From: Actinocorallia longicatena
Lineage (GTDB): Bacteria; Actinomycetota; Actinomycetes; Streptosporangiales; Streptosporangiaceae
Assembly: GCF_039534125.1 (NCBI RefSeq)
Contig: NZ_BAAAUV010000005.1
Coordinates: 248,001 to 312,000 of the forward strand
Reading direction: 5' to 3'
DNA length: 64,000 nucleotides
In this document: positions 1 through 7,917 of the stretch, in pieces
Layout: every line of letters starts with the position of its first letter
Numbering within the stretch: the stretch's first letter is position 1
Made by a program: the position numbers and the translations under genes
The notes under the pieces: generated by a model
The model's database searches: none
What the model saw: the letters and a program-made list of their open reading frames with translations, nothing else
Told to the model about the DNA's origin: nothing

Positions 1-347
1 GCCGGACCGCCCGGGTCGACACCCTCCTGGACGGGCTCATCGACCTGATGGTCGACGCCCGCCGTCAACAGGCGGCGCTCCAGTTCGACCCCACGATCCA
101 GCGGCACCTGGACGGCCGCCCCGACATGAAGGACCTGCGGGAGCGCGTCGGCCTCCTGATGATCGGGCCGGATCTCAACAACCACTCCCTGGTCATCACG
201 CTCATCCTCAGCGGAGGCCTCGCCTTCGCGACCGGCAGCCCCTATCTCGCGCACGTCGACGACGACCAGCTCCGCCGCGACCTGTACACCGCGGCCCGCC
301 GCATCCTCGGCATCAGGACCCCGATCGCCGAGGCCCCCCGGCCGTGA
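1..347 (+). CDS. TetR-family regulator, C-terminal part (5' end outside window)
   Basis: Only the last 114 or so residues are present; the frame is open from base 3 to the TGA at 345-347. The segment is alpha-helical, with ligand-domain character (DLMVDARRQQ, DLRERVGLLM, LVITLILSGGLAFATGSP), and ends in a short helix with the motif RRDLYTAARRILG, which is typical of TetR C-terminal dimerisation regions. The DNA-binding domain lies outside the window. It converges on the rubber oxygenase gene across a strong hairpin. In Gordonia a TetR protein (LcpR) controls lcp, so this is the natural candidate to bind the palindrome at 1679-1711. The family call is moderate; the lcp role is inference from position. 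Confidence 0.6.
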   Translation, partial: RTARVDTLLDGLIDLMVDARRQQAALQFDPTIQRHLDGRPDMKDLRERVGLLMIGPDLNNHSLVITLILSGGLAFATGSPYLAHVDDDQLRRDLYTAARRILGIRTPIAEAPRP

Positions 348-360
348 CCGCGGGGAACGC

Positions 361-395
361 GTGCGGCCCCCCGGCCGGGAGCCGGGGGGCCGCAC
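361..395. terminator. bidirectional terminator hairpin between TetR and lcp
   Basis: A perfect 15-bp inverted repeat (arms 361-375 and 381-395, loop CGGGA) fills the 57-bp gap between two converging genes. It is GC-only and has no T-tract, as is usual in actinomycetes. It should end transcription from both sides. Confidence 0.8.
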
Positions 396-404
396 ACGCG
401 ACGG

Positions 405-1646
405 TCAGGGCTTGGGGTTGTTGGCGACGGGGATCTGGATGCTGATCGGGAAGTCGGCGCCGGACAGGAAGAGCAGGGCGCCCAGGCGGAGGATCTCGTC
501 GAACGCCCAGTAGACGCCCAGCAGCGCCGGGGGAGCGTCGGTGATCTTGAGCAGTCCCTCCTTGACGGCGACGAAGATCGGCCAGAGCTCCCGGAAGGCG
601 GCGTCCCAGACGGGCTCGCGCGGGATCTTCAGCCAGCCGGCGATCTCGTCGCCGAGGACGTAGCGGGTGAGCGCTCCGAGGATGTGGGTGGTGAGGAGGC
701 CGGCGTCCAGGACGGCACCGAGGTTGAGGAGGATGTCGGCGAGCTTGATGCCCTCGGGGGTGGCGGCGAGGATCGGCGTGAGGACCTGCGCGGCCTGCGC
801 GTTGGCCTCGTCCCACGAGGCGGGGATGTACTCGTCCAGGATGCCGAGCATGTGGGCGGTGAGCTGCCAGGAGTGCAGGAACGCCGCGGACTCGTCGGCC
901 GGGACCGACACCTTCCACTTGGCGAGCTGCTGCATGACGGTCGTGGGCAGGCTGTGCCAGGTGACCATCATGTCGGCCTGGCTGATCGGGATCTCTTCGT
1001 CGGCGACCTTGTTCCAGACCGCGGACTGGGGGAGGAGGTGGCGCACACCCGCGTGGGCCAGGCGGGTCTTGACGCAGGTGACGATCATCTCGCCACCGGG
1101 CTCGAAGGCGTTCTTGGTGCCGACGTCGTAGCCGAGCTTGGCGGTCTTGGTGATGCGGTCCTTCATGTCCGCACCGCCCTGGGAGTAGTAGACCGCGCGG
1201 GCCTCGTGCGGGATGACGGTGCTCATCATGCCGCTGGCGAAGCCGTAGGAGACACCGAGGTAGGTGCCCCGCTTCTGGTTGAAGGTGTAGGCCTTGGCGA
1301 GCTTGGCCTTGTCGGTCCACGCGGGCAGCTGGCGGGCCTTCTCGATGAAGGCCTTCAGGTCGGCGGGCAGTCCGGCGGGCAGCGTCTGCCCGTTCTTGGT
1401 CCAGCTCTTCAGCAGCTTGTTGACCTGGGGCACGGCGCCGCTGTCGATCAGTGAGGCGACCAGCGGGTCGGCCTCGGCGTCCCACACCCACCGGGGGTCG
1501 GCTCCGGCACCGGCGCCGACGACCGATCCCGCGGGCGACCACGTCCACAGCCGGGAGGCCTGGGCGGGGGTCGCGGCGCTCATCGCACCGAGCGCCCCGA
1601 GCACTCCACCGGCCAACAGGATGTTCCGTCTGCTGGGTTCTTCCAT
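405..1646 (-). CDS. lcp: Latex-clearing protein (rubber oxygenase), secreted b-type haem enzyme
   Basis: Cleaves the double bonds of cis-1,4-polyisoprene outside the cell to give oligo-isoprenoid keto-aldehydes. The 413 residues match the family length. The N-terminus has a Tat-type signal (SRRN, then a hydrophobic stretch, then ATPAQA), and the mature start RLWTWSPAGS is characteristic of Lcp. Residues numbered here from the first Met fall at the same numbers as the functional residues of Streptomyces K30 Lcp as I recall them: E148, R164, K167 and T168 (in DRITKT), R195, H198 (the proximal haem ligand) and R202/H203 (VRHLLPQS). The ATG is chosen because AGGAGGGA (1653-1660) lies six bases upstream. 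The gene is probably monocistronic, between a convergent TetR gene and an upstream beta-propeller gene. Regulation is likely through the palindrome at 1679-1711. Family assignment is very secure; enzyme activity is untested. Confidence 0.95.
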   Translation of the reverse strand: MEEPSRRNILLAGGVLGALGAMSAATPAQASRLWTWSPAGSVVGAGAGADPRWVWDAEADPLVASLIDSGAVPQVNKLLKSWTKNGQTLPAGLPADLKAFIEKARQLPAWTDKAKLAKAYTFNQKRGTYLGVSYGFASGMMSTVIPHEARAVYYSQGGADMKDRITKTAKLGYDVGTKNAFEPGGEMIVTCVKTRLAHAGVRHLLPQSAVWNKVADEEIPISQADMMVTWHSLPTTVMQQLAKWKVSVPADESAAFLHSWQLTAHMLGILDEYIPASWDEANAQAAQVLTPILAATPEGIKLADILLNLGAVLDAGLLTTHILGALTRYVLGDEIAGWLKIPREPVWDAAFRELWPIFVAVKEGLLKITDAPPALLGVYWAFDEILRLGALLFLSGADFPISIQIPVANNPKP

Positions 1647-1678
1647 GTTCTGTCCCTCCTCGAACCGGTGATGGATCC

Positions 1679-1711
1679 GATACGCAGATACGCATTGCGC
1701 ATCTCTGTATC
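1679..1711. promoter_or_regulatory. 33-bp palindromic operator over the lcp start site
   Basis: Nearly perfect dyad: outer arms GATAC/GTATC, inner arms AGAT and CGCA against TGCG and ATCT, with three mismatched pairs and one central base. Read on the lcp strand, a -10-like TATATG (1722-1727) and a -35-like TGACGG (1745-1750, 17-bp spacer) lie just upstream, so the dyad covers the expected transcription start. Size and symmetry fit two TetR dimers or one wide site. The likely binder is the TetR protein at 1-347. Confidence 0.6.
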
Positions 1712-1797
1712 AGCGTCCCGCCATATAGCAGCACACTGTGGTACCCGTCACAAGTCATCCAGGGACAAACCTGGTCAAGACCGGCCAAATGCCAAGC

Positions 1798-3300
1798 TCA
1801 GGGCCTGACGCCGACCAGGGCGTCGTAGAAGGGATTGGTCGACTCGGCGACCAGGGTGTAGCGGCCGGCGGGCTCGGCGGACAGGGCGACCTTGTCGGCG
1901 AGGTGGCGGAGGGGAAAGCCGCCGAGCCTGGTCTTCTTCCCGGTAGCGAGGGCGACGGAGGTGAGGTCGGGAACGGCACCGCCGTCGCCGAGGACGATCA
2001 GGGCGTCGCCGGCCACGGTGAGGGCTTCCAGGCCATGATCGAGCCTCGTCAGCCACAGGCGGGCACCGTCGCTGAGGCGGAAGGCGGTGAGGCCGTCCTT
2101 GTTGGACACGCGGGTCGCGCCGACGATCATGTCGCCGGTGACGGCGAAGTCCCGCAGGGGCGTCGCGCCGAAGCCCCGCTCCGACAGGGTCAGGTCGTGG
2201 TCGTCGGACCAGGTGTGGACGATCGTGGCGCGGCCCGTCCGGTCGAAGGCCTGGATCATCGTGCGGCCCCGGGCGCCGCTCTCGCGGACCTTCGCGACGG
2301 CGGGCGAGGCCGTGTAGAGGTCGACGGCGGCGACGGGGGACTCGGAGGTCACCGGGGTCCTCCAGGCCACCTTGCCCGAGGCGGGCTCCAGGGCGACGAG
2401 CTCGGGCAGGGCATCGGTGCACCGGAGGAGGCCGACGATCTGGTCAGGTCCCGCGCTCACCTTCTCGTAGTGGCAGCGTTCGGGGGCGGCGGCGGTCCAG
2501 CGGTCCCGGCCGTCGGCGAGGGCCACGCCGGTGAGCCGGGCGCCCTGGCCGAGGCGCATGACGGCGGTGCCCCCGCCGGCCGCGACGGAGCCGGCGTCCC
2601 GCCCGGAGCTGAGGAACTCGCCGCCGGGCAGGACCCTGTCCCACGCCTTGGCACCGGTGGCGAGGTCGACGCCGACGAAGTGCCCGCAGGGCTGCCCCTC
2701 CGGGCCGTAGGCGATGACGCCCACCCCGGAGTCGGTGCCGCGGCTCATCGCGCAGAGCACCTCGCGGCCGGGGACGGGCAGTGTCCACTTCGGCGCGCCG
2801 GTCGCGGTGTCGTAGGCGGACAGGCCGTCGATGCGGGCGCGCACGGCCAGGCCGTCGCCGAACCAGAAGCCCTGGGCGGTGATGTCGCCCTTGACGCGCG
2901 GCACGCTCCAGGCGACATCGAGGCTGTCGCCGTGGCCCAGCCGGAACAGCAGCGCGCCGGGCCAGATCCCGGCCAGCATGAGCACCGCCCCGCCGAGGCA
3001 CCCCGCCTTCCGGCCGGCCGCCGCCACCCCCCACAGCGCCAGCGGCACCAGCCCGAACAGCGGCACGAACGAGATCAGGAACAGCCACCCGATGCCCTCC
3101 GGGCAGGCCCCGTGGCTGACCCCGCGCGACCCGCCGCTCCCGCAGCTTCCCCCGGACTCGACGATCAGTGCCTGCGCCACCAGCACCTGGACGGTCACCG
3201 CCGCCCCGATCAGCACGGCCGCCACCGACCCCGCCACGACGGACTTGCGCTTCGATCGCCGGATCCCCTGGACCAGGCCCCGAACAGGCGTCCCTGCCAT
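1798..3300 (-). CDS. Membrane-anchored PQQ-like beta-propeller protein
   Basis: A 500-residue protein with about three hydrophobic segments in the first 140 residues (VVAGSVAAVLIGAAV; LFLISFVPLFGLVPLALW; AVLMLAGIWPGALLF), followed by an outward-facing propeller. At least six blades carry the PQQ-like repeat signature, for example YDTATGAPKW, VDLATGAKAW, VALADGRDRW, LEPASGKVAW and FRLSDGARLW. It resembles the BamB/PQQ_2 fold. No quinone-dehydrogenase catalytic set is evident, so a binding or scaffold role is more likely than enzymatic. ATG at 3300 is preferred to the GTG at 3327 because GAGGAG sits about seven bases before it. It lies upstream of lcp on the same strand, but the 151-bp gap with its own promoter argues for separate transcription. 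Confidence 0.75.
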   Translation of the reverse strand: MAGTPVRGLVQGIRRSKRKSVVAGSVAAVLIGAAVTVQVLVAQALIVESGGSCGSGGSRGVSHGACPEGIGWLFLISFVPLFGLVPLALWGVAAAGRKAGCLGGAVLMLAGIWPGALLFRLGHGDSLDVAWSVPRVKGDITAQGFWFGDGLAVRARIDGLSAYDTATGAPKWTLPVPGREVLCAMSRGTDSGVGVIAYGPEGQPCGHFVGVDLATGAKAWDRVLPGGEFLSSGRDAGSVAAGGGTAVMRLGQGARLTGVALADGRDRWTAAAPERCHYEKVSAGPDQIVGLLRCTDALPELVALEPASGKVAWRTPVTSESPVAAVDLYTASPAVAKVRESGARGRTMIQAFDRTGRATIVHTWSDDHDLTLSERGFGATPLRDFAVTGDMIVGATRVSNKDGLTAFRLSDGARLWLTRLDHGLEALTVAGDALIVLGDGGAVPDLTSVALATGKKTRLGGFPLRHLADKVALSAEPAGRYTLVAESTNPFYDALVGVRP

Positions 3301-3413
3301 CTTCACGCTCCTCGCCGTTTCTCGCACCGGCGGCGAGAGCGATCGGGAGTATGCCAGCCCGGCGGATCACCCGTCCGAGCCGTTTCCGGATAGTTGTGAC
3401 CGGTCCGGCGAAA

Positions 3414-3431
3414 GAGCCCGGGGCCGGGCTC
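3414..3431. repeat. small hairpin plus tandem GGGCTCAGGGG in a divergent intergenic region
   Basis: GAGCCCG (3414-3420) pairs with CGGGCTC (3425-3431), and the sequence GGGCTCAGGGG is then repeated in direct orientation up to about 3448. The region lies between two divergent starts, so it is more likely leader or promoter structure than a terminator. Function unknown. Confidence 0.35.
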
Positions 3432-3504
3432 AGGGGCGGGCTCAGGGGTTTGCCAGGGGTGGCCCCGATGGTCCGGAAGCCGGGTCATGAGGAGACTTGA
3501 TCAC

Positions 3505-3993
3505 ATGAGATCGAAGCCCGTTCGGCCCCCCGTGAACGCCGCCGTTCCCCCCACCGCCGCGCCCGGGGCGGCCGAGGCGTTCGGGCGGTTCGTCGCCGTC
3601 GGGGTGGGGACCACCCTGCTGGCGAGCGGGCTGCTCGCGGTGGCGTCGGCGCGGATGGATCTGGTGGCCGCCAACGCCCTGATCACGCTGGCGACCACGC
3701 TGCTCGCGACGGAGCTGCACGGGCGGTTCTCGTTCAGGAGCGAGAAGGGCGGGTGGCGGGTGCACGCGCAGTCGGCGCTGACGATCGCCGTCGCCTACCT
3801 GTTCACCACGGGGGCGATGCTGGTGCTGCGGCGCGCGCACCCGGCCCCCGACGTGGTCCTCGACCAGGTCGTCTATCTGGGCGCTTCGGGGCTGGCCGGG
3901 CTCGCCCGCTTCCTCGTCCTGAGGGTCTTCGTCTTCGGGGCCCGTCCCGTCGTCGCCGCTCCGCTCCCCTCGGAGGTCGCCCTGGCCGCCTGA
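3505..3993 (+). CDS. GtrA-family membrane protein
   Basis: 162 residues with four membrane helices (roughly VAVGVGTTLLASGLL, AANALITLATTLLAT, SALTIAVAYLFTTGAMLVL, LGASGLAGLARFLVLRVFVF) and the typical GtrA signature ELHGRFSFR after helix 2 and RFLVLRVFVF at the end. GtrA proteins are thought to flip or position lipid-linked sugars for cell-surface glycosylation. ATG 3505 is chosen because GGAG lies about ten bases upstream; an in-frame ATG at 3487 would add six residues. No glycosyltransferase partner is adjacent, so the substrate cannot be guessed. It is divergent from the beta-propeller gene and converges on terC. Confidence 0.8.
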   Translation: MRSKPVRPPVNAAVPPTAAPGAAEAFGRFVAVGVGTTLLASGLLAVASARMDLVAANALITLATTLLATELHGRFSFRSEKGGWRVHAQSALTIAVAYLFTTGAMLVLRRAHPAPDVVLDQVVYLGASGLAGLARFLVLRVFVFGARPVVAAPLPSEVALAA

Positions 3994-4003
3994 CGGGCGC
4001 CGG

Positions 4004-5005
4004 TCAGGCCTCGTCCTCGCGGCGGGCGGAGGGGGTGGCGCGGAGGGAGCCGGGGTGGGCCTTGGCCGACGGGTCGCGGGAGGACTTCACGAGGCTGGCC
4101 ACCGTGGTGACGACCAGGATGCCGATGATCACGGTGAGGGACAACGGAGTGCTGATGACGGGGATGGCGTCGTTGAGGCCGTGGGCCCAGTGCAGGATGA
4201 GCTTCACGCCGATGAAGGCGAGGATGATCGCCAGACCCGTCGACAGGTAGACCAGCCGGTCCAGCAGCCCGGTGACGAGGAAGAAGAGGGCGCGGAGCCC
4301 GAGGAGCGCGAACGCGTTCGCCACGAACACGATGTAGGGCTCCTCGGTCACGCCGAAGACCGCGGGGATCGAGTCGAGCGCGAACAGCAGGTCGCAGCCG
4401 GCGATCGCGATGAAGGCCACGAACAGCGGCGTCACCATGCGGCGCCCGTCGACCCGGGCGAACATCCTCCCGTCGGACACGTCGTCGGCGACGGGGAGCA
4501 CCCGCCGGGCGGTCTTGATCAGGAGGTTGTTCTCCACGTCGGGGTCCTCGTCGCGGTGCCGGAACAGCTGCACCGCGGTCCAGATCAGCAGCAGGCCGAA
4601 CAGCAGGAACATGAAGGAGAACATCGACAGCAGCGCGGCGCCGAGCGCGATGAAGATCGCCCGCAGGACCAGCGCCGCGAGGATGCCGAACGTCAGCAGC
4701 TTGTGCTGGTGCTCACGCGGCACGGCGAACGTCGTCATGATGATCACGAAGACGAAGAGGTTGTCGACCGACAGGCTCTTCTCGACGATGTACCCCGCGA
4801 AGTACTCACCGCCGAACCCCCACCCCCAGTGGGACGCGAGCACGAACCCGAAGACGACGGCGACGGCGATGTAGAAGACCGACCACAGGCCCGCCTCCCT
4901 GAACCCGACGGCGTGCGGCCGCAGCGCCCCCCAGGCGAGATCGAACGCGAACAGCGCGAGGATCACCCCGATCGTGACCGCCCATTCGAACGCAGTGACC
5001 TCCAC
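4004..5005 (-). CDS. TerC/Alx-family integral membrane protein
   Basis: 333 residues with about nine membrane helices. Hallmark TerC acidic motifs are present: SLSVDNLFVFVIIM in the third helix and CDLLFALDSIPAVFGVT in a later one. TerC/Alx proteins export Mn2+ or load manganese onto exported metalloenzymes. The cytoplasmic C-terminus is short and charged (SARREDEA). Start ATG at 5005. I looked upstream for a yybP-ykoY manganese riboswitch and could not recognise one. It stands alone, convergent with gtrA and divergent from the ATPase gene downstream. Metal specificity cannot be read from the sequence. Confidence 0.9.
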   Translation of the reverse strand: MEVTAFEWAVTIGVILALFAFDLAWGALRPHAVGFREAGLWSVFYIAVAVVFGFVLASHWGWGFGGEYFAGYIVEKSLSVDNLFVFVIIMTTFAVPREHQHKLLTFGILAALVLRAIFIALGAALLSMFSFMFLLFGLLLIWTAVQLFRHRDEDPDVENNLLIKTARRVLPVADDVSDGRMFARVDGRRMVTPLFVAFIAIAGCDLLFALDSIPAVFGVTEEPYIVFVANAFALLGLRALFFLVTGLLDRLVYLSTGLAIILAFIGVKLILHWAHGLNDAIPVISTPLSLTVIIGILVVTTVASLVKSSRDPSAKAHPGSLRATPSARREDEA

Positions 5006-5191
5006 GGCCCCACCCTCCGATCGCCCGTCTGCCGTCGCTCAACGTCCCGTACCCGCGATCGGTCGCGTCCACCCTGCGGAACGTCCCGGCCACGGATGGT
5101 GGCGACGCTCGGATTGGCCCGTTCCAGAGCGAAAGTTTTTGGTGCTCTGGCAAATGCACGTGCATCAGCCGTTGCATCTGCAAACCACGAG

Positions 5192-5722
5192 GTGCATGAT
5201 GACGCACAATCACCACGGCATCACCGGACCGCACGAGGACGCCCAGGAGTCCCGTGCCCAACGGAGGCGATCGTCATCACAGTCACCGATGCACCCCGTG
5301 CGTCCTCGGGCCGGGCGTCGCTCCACGAGGACTTCCACGTCGCCTTCGTCGCCAGCGCCGACCTCGTCCGGTCGTGCCGCCTCGCCGCGCAGGCGACCAT
5401 GCAGGCCCGCGAGCTCGACGACGACCTCATCGACACGGTCCTGATCGTGCTGTCGGAACTGGTCACCAACGCCGTCCGGCACGCGGACGGCGAATGGGTG
5501 GAACTGCGGCTGAGCATCCAGCCGAACGAGATCGTCCTGTCGATCTGGGACCCGGTGGACGAGCTGCCCGTCCAGCGGTCGGAGTACGCGGACGGCGAGT
5601 CCGAGAGCGGACGCGGCCTGTTCATCGTCGACCTGCTGACGGAGGGGAACTGGGCGACGACCACCAGCCCCGGGCGCCAGGGCAAGACGGTCACCGCCCA
5701 CCTGAAGCGGCCGGTGACCTGA
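5192..5722 (+). CDS. RsbW-like HATPase_c anti-sigma/regulatory ATPase
   Basis: Single-domain GHKL ATPase of the actinomycete RsbW/SpoIIAB type, which bind anti-anti-sigma factors or sigma factors. The N-box reads VLSELVTNAVRHA, the G1 region is WDPVDELP and the G2 region is SGRGLFIVDLL. The domain begins near FHVAFVASADLVRSC. The start is uncertain: GTG 5192 is the only conventional in-frame start just before the domain and gives 176 residues with a basic 30-residue leader, but it has no clear ribosome site. A GGAGG at 5264-5268 points to a rarer ATC/GTC start near 5270. No sigma-factor or STAS partner is next to it, which is usual for the large Streptomyces/Actinomadura orphan family. Confidence 0.75.
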   Translation: MHDDAQSPRHHRTARGRPGVPCPTEAIVITVTDAPRASSGRASLHEDFHVAFVASADLVRSCRLAAQATMQARELDDDLIDTVLIVLSELVTNAVRHADGEWVELRLSIQPNEIVLSIWDPVDELPVQRSEYADGESESGRGLFIVDLLTEGNWATTTSPGRQGKTVTAHLKRPVT

Positions 5723-5828
5723 CGGCACGAGGTGACCGCTTCCGGAGGCGGGTCTGCCGGAGGCGCGGTGTCTGCTCCACAATGTCGGATTCGATGGTGC
5801 GGATGATCCGGCTGTGAGAGGTGGGCAC

Positions 5829-6758
5829 ATGGTGGCGCGGTCGAGCTTGGCGGACTGGGAGGCGCTGGGGTCCCGGCGGGCGGCGGTCAACGGGATCGAG
5901 CTCGCGGTCGTCGACCACGGGCAGGGGCCGCCGGTCGTGCTCTGCCACGGCTTCCCCGAGCTCGGGTACTCCTGGCGCCACCAGGTCCGCGCGCTCGCGG
6001 ACGCCGGACACCGCGTCCTGGTACCCGACATGCGCGGGTACGGCGCCAGCTCGCGGCCGGAAGCCGCCGGCGACTACGACATCCTCACGATCTGCGGTGA
6101 CCTCGCGGGCCTCCTGGACGACATCGGCGCGGACGAGGCGGTGTTCGTGGGCCACGACTGGGGGGCGTCCATCGTGTGGAGCATGGCGCTGCTGCATCCC
6201 GGGCGGGTCAGGGCGGTGGCCGGGCTGAGCGTCCCGGTCTCGCCCCGGCCGCCGGTGCCCCCGCTGCCGATCCTGCGGCGGAGGCTGGGCGACGACTTCT
6301 ACATCTGCTGGTTCCAGGAGCCGGGCGTCGCCGACGCCGTCCTGAACCGGGACGTGCGCCGCACCCTGCTGGGCGGCGGCACCCACGCCCCCGCCTGGAC
6401 GGCCGCCGGGCCGGTCCCCGGGCTTCCGTCCTGGCAGAGCGAGGAGGACTTCGGCGTCTTCCTGCGGACGTTCGAGCGCACGGGCTTCACCGGCGGCCTC
6501 AACTACTACCGCAACATGGACCGCAACTGGTCGCTCACCGAGCACACCGCCGGCCGGACGATCGACCGGCCGTCCCTCTTCCTCATCGGCGCCGACGACG
6601 TCGTGGCGGACTTCATGCCCTCCGGGAAGCTGGCGGAGGTCCTGACCGACCTGCGCGGCCACGTCGTCGTCGAGGGCGCCGGGCACTGGGTCCAGCAGGA
6701 GCGCCCCGACGAGGTGAACGCGGCGCTCCTGGACTTCCTGGCCTCCCTCGACCCCTAG
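5829..6758 (+). CDS. Alpha/beta-hydrolase, epoxide hydrolase type
   Basis: 309 residues. It carries the epoxide-hydrolase version of the fold: oxyanion motif HGFPE (residues 40-44), nucleophile in GHDWGA (D110, an aspartate rather than serine), a lid tyrosine region NYYRNMDRNW, and the charge-relay Asp/His in ADDVVADF and GAGHWVQQE. An aspartate nucleophile fits soluble epoxide hydrolases and haloalkane dehalogenases; the HGFPE motif and lid tyrosines favour the former. ATG 5829 has AGGTGGG just upstream; an in-frame GTG at 5814 is possible. The 3' end overlaps the end of the convergent DapB-like gene by four bases. Substrate unknown. Confidence 0.85.
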   Translation: MVARSSLADWEALGSRRAAVNGIELAVVDHGQGPPVVLCHGFPELGYSWRHQVRALADAGHRVLVPDMRGYGASSRPEAAGDYDILTICGDLAGLLDDIGADEAVFVGHDWGASIVWSMALLHPGRVRAVAGLSVPVSPRPPVPPLPILRRRLGDDFYICWFQEPGVADAVLNRDVRRTLLGGGTHAPAWTAAGPVPGLPSWQSEEDFGVFLRTFERTGFTGGLNYYRNMDRNWSLTEHTAGRTIDRPSLFLIGADDVVADFMPSGKLAEVLTDLRGHVVVEGAGHWVQQERPDEVNAALLDFLASLDP

Positions 6759-7819
6759 GGGAGGTGGCGGGAGGACTGGGTGGGCAGGTCGGCGTAGGTG
6801 ACGATGCCCGGACGCGCGGCGACGACCGCCGGGATCGCGTTGACGACCGGCATCGCGGTGATCACCGAGCCGATCGCCAGCATCTCCTCCAGGGTCATCG
6901 ACTCCATGTCCTGTGGCAGGACCTCGACGCGCAGGTTGACCTGCGGGTGGCCGTTGATCTCGATGAGGTAGGCCATGGAGACCTCCCAGGCCGGATCGAG
7001 CTCGGGGGTCACCGTCCAGCGGATGTGGGCCTCGGCGACGTCGGCTCCGGCGGTGGAGCCGATCCACCGGATGTCGAGACCGGCGACGGTCCCCGCGAGC
7101 ACGGTGCGGCCGGGGACGTCGAGGTCGCGGGTCGCGTGGGCGAACTCGACCTCGCAGCGGACGTCGTCGAGCTCCGCGTCGAGCAGTTCGGCGAGGGCCT
7201 CGACGGCGTCGCCGAACGGGGCGGTCGCCTTGACGACGTCGTCGGCGTGGCCGGGGTCGCCGGCGGGGCGGCCCCAGCCGAGCTCGTCCTGGTTGGCGTC
7301 GCCCGCCCACATGCCGATGTCGAAGGACTCGAAGACGGTCACCCGGTCGACCTTGCGGCAGATGCCCGAGGCGACCGCGGCGAGCTGGTCGGCGTAGCCG
7401 GGGTTGATGCCGCTGCCGAACAGGCTGACGCCGCCCGCCTTGGCGGCCTCGTCCAGGGCCGTCCGCGCGGCCTGGCCGTAGGCCCGTCCGGTGAGGAACG
7501 ACGCCGTGGTCAGGACGTTGATCCCCGCCCGCAGCAGCCGTGTGAGATGGTCCACGTCGGGGTGCAGCGGCATGTAGAGGACGCAGTCGGGCTTGAGGGC
7601 GATGATCTCCTCGATGTCGCCGGTGGCGAGGACGCCCAGCGTTCGGCCGAGGCCGGCCAGCTCCCCGGCGTCGCGGCCCGCCTTCTCCTTGCCGTGGGCG
7701 TACACGCCGACGAGCTCCAGATCCGGACGCTCGACGACGGCGGCGACCGACTGGCGTGCGACGTTCCCCGTCGTCCACTGGACGACGCGGAGGGGACGGT
7801 GGTCGGCGCTGCGTTGCAC
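6755..7819 (-). CDS. DapB-like NAD(P)-dependent dehydrogenase (amine-dehydrogenase family)
   Basis: 354 residues with an N-terminal Rossmann motif VVQWTTGNVARQSV, then a segment recalling dihydrodipicolinate reductases (DCVLYMPLHPDVD, GINVLTTASF, GSGINPGYADQL) and a C-terminal domain like 2,4-diaminopentanoate dehydrogenase. Members in mycobacteria are annotated as dihydrodipicolinate reductase-like but do not make lysine. GTG 7819 is chosen because GGAGG lies six bases upstream; a TTG at 7831 would add four residues. A paralogue of the same family is at 58911-59963. A TetR gene diverges from it across a 98-bp region containing a perfect palindrome, so it is probably inducible. Substrate unknown. 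Confidence 0.75.
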   Translation of the reverse strand: MQRSADHRPLRVVQWTTGNVARQSVAAVVERPDLELVGVYAHGKEKAGRDAGELAGLGRTLGVLATGDIEEIIALKPDCVLYMPLHPDVDHLTRLLRAGINVLTTASFLTGRAYGQAARTALDEAAKAGGVSLFGSGINPGYADQLAAVASGICRKVDRVTVFESFDIGMWAGDANQDELGWGRPAGDPGHADDVVKATAPFGDAVEALAELLDAELDDVRCEVEFAHATRDLDVPGRTVLAGTVAGLDIRWIGSTAGADVAEAHIRWTVTPELDPAWEVSMAYLIEINGHPQVNLRVEVLPQDMESMTLEEMLAIGSVITAMPVVNAIPAVVAARPGIVTYADLPTQSSRHLP

Positions 7820-7867
7820 TCTTGCCTCCAAGGGCCTCGGATGTCGCCCGAGAGTAGGGTCGGAATC

Positions 7868-7879
7868 TGACCCGGGTCA
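7868..7879. promoter_or_regulatory. 12-bp perfect palindrome, candidate TetR operator
   Basis: TGACCCGGGTCA lies midway in the divergent gap between the DapB-like dehydrogenase (start 7819) and the TetR gene (start 7918). Position and symmetry fit an operator for that TetR protein acting on both promoters. Confidence 0.45.
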
Positions 7880-7917
7880 ACATTTTCTGCGCTGTCAGGT
7901 TCGGTAGGCTGCCCAGT

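Noticed and set aside
5006..5191. Manganese riboswitch (yybP-ykoY) before terC
   Set aside because: I could not find the conserved core sequence in the leader on the terC strand.
4055..5722. A 555-residue open frame on the + strand across terC
   Set aside because: The first two-thirds is low-complexity Glu/Asp/Gln/Arg sequence antisense to a clear TerC gene; only the end belongs to the HATPase protein.
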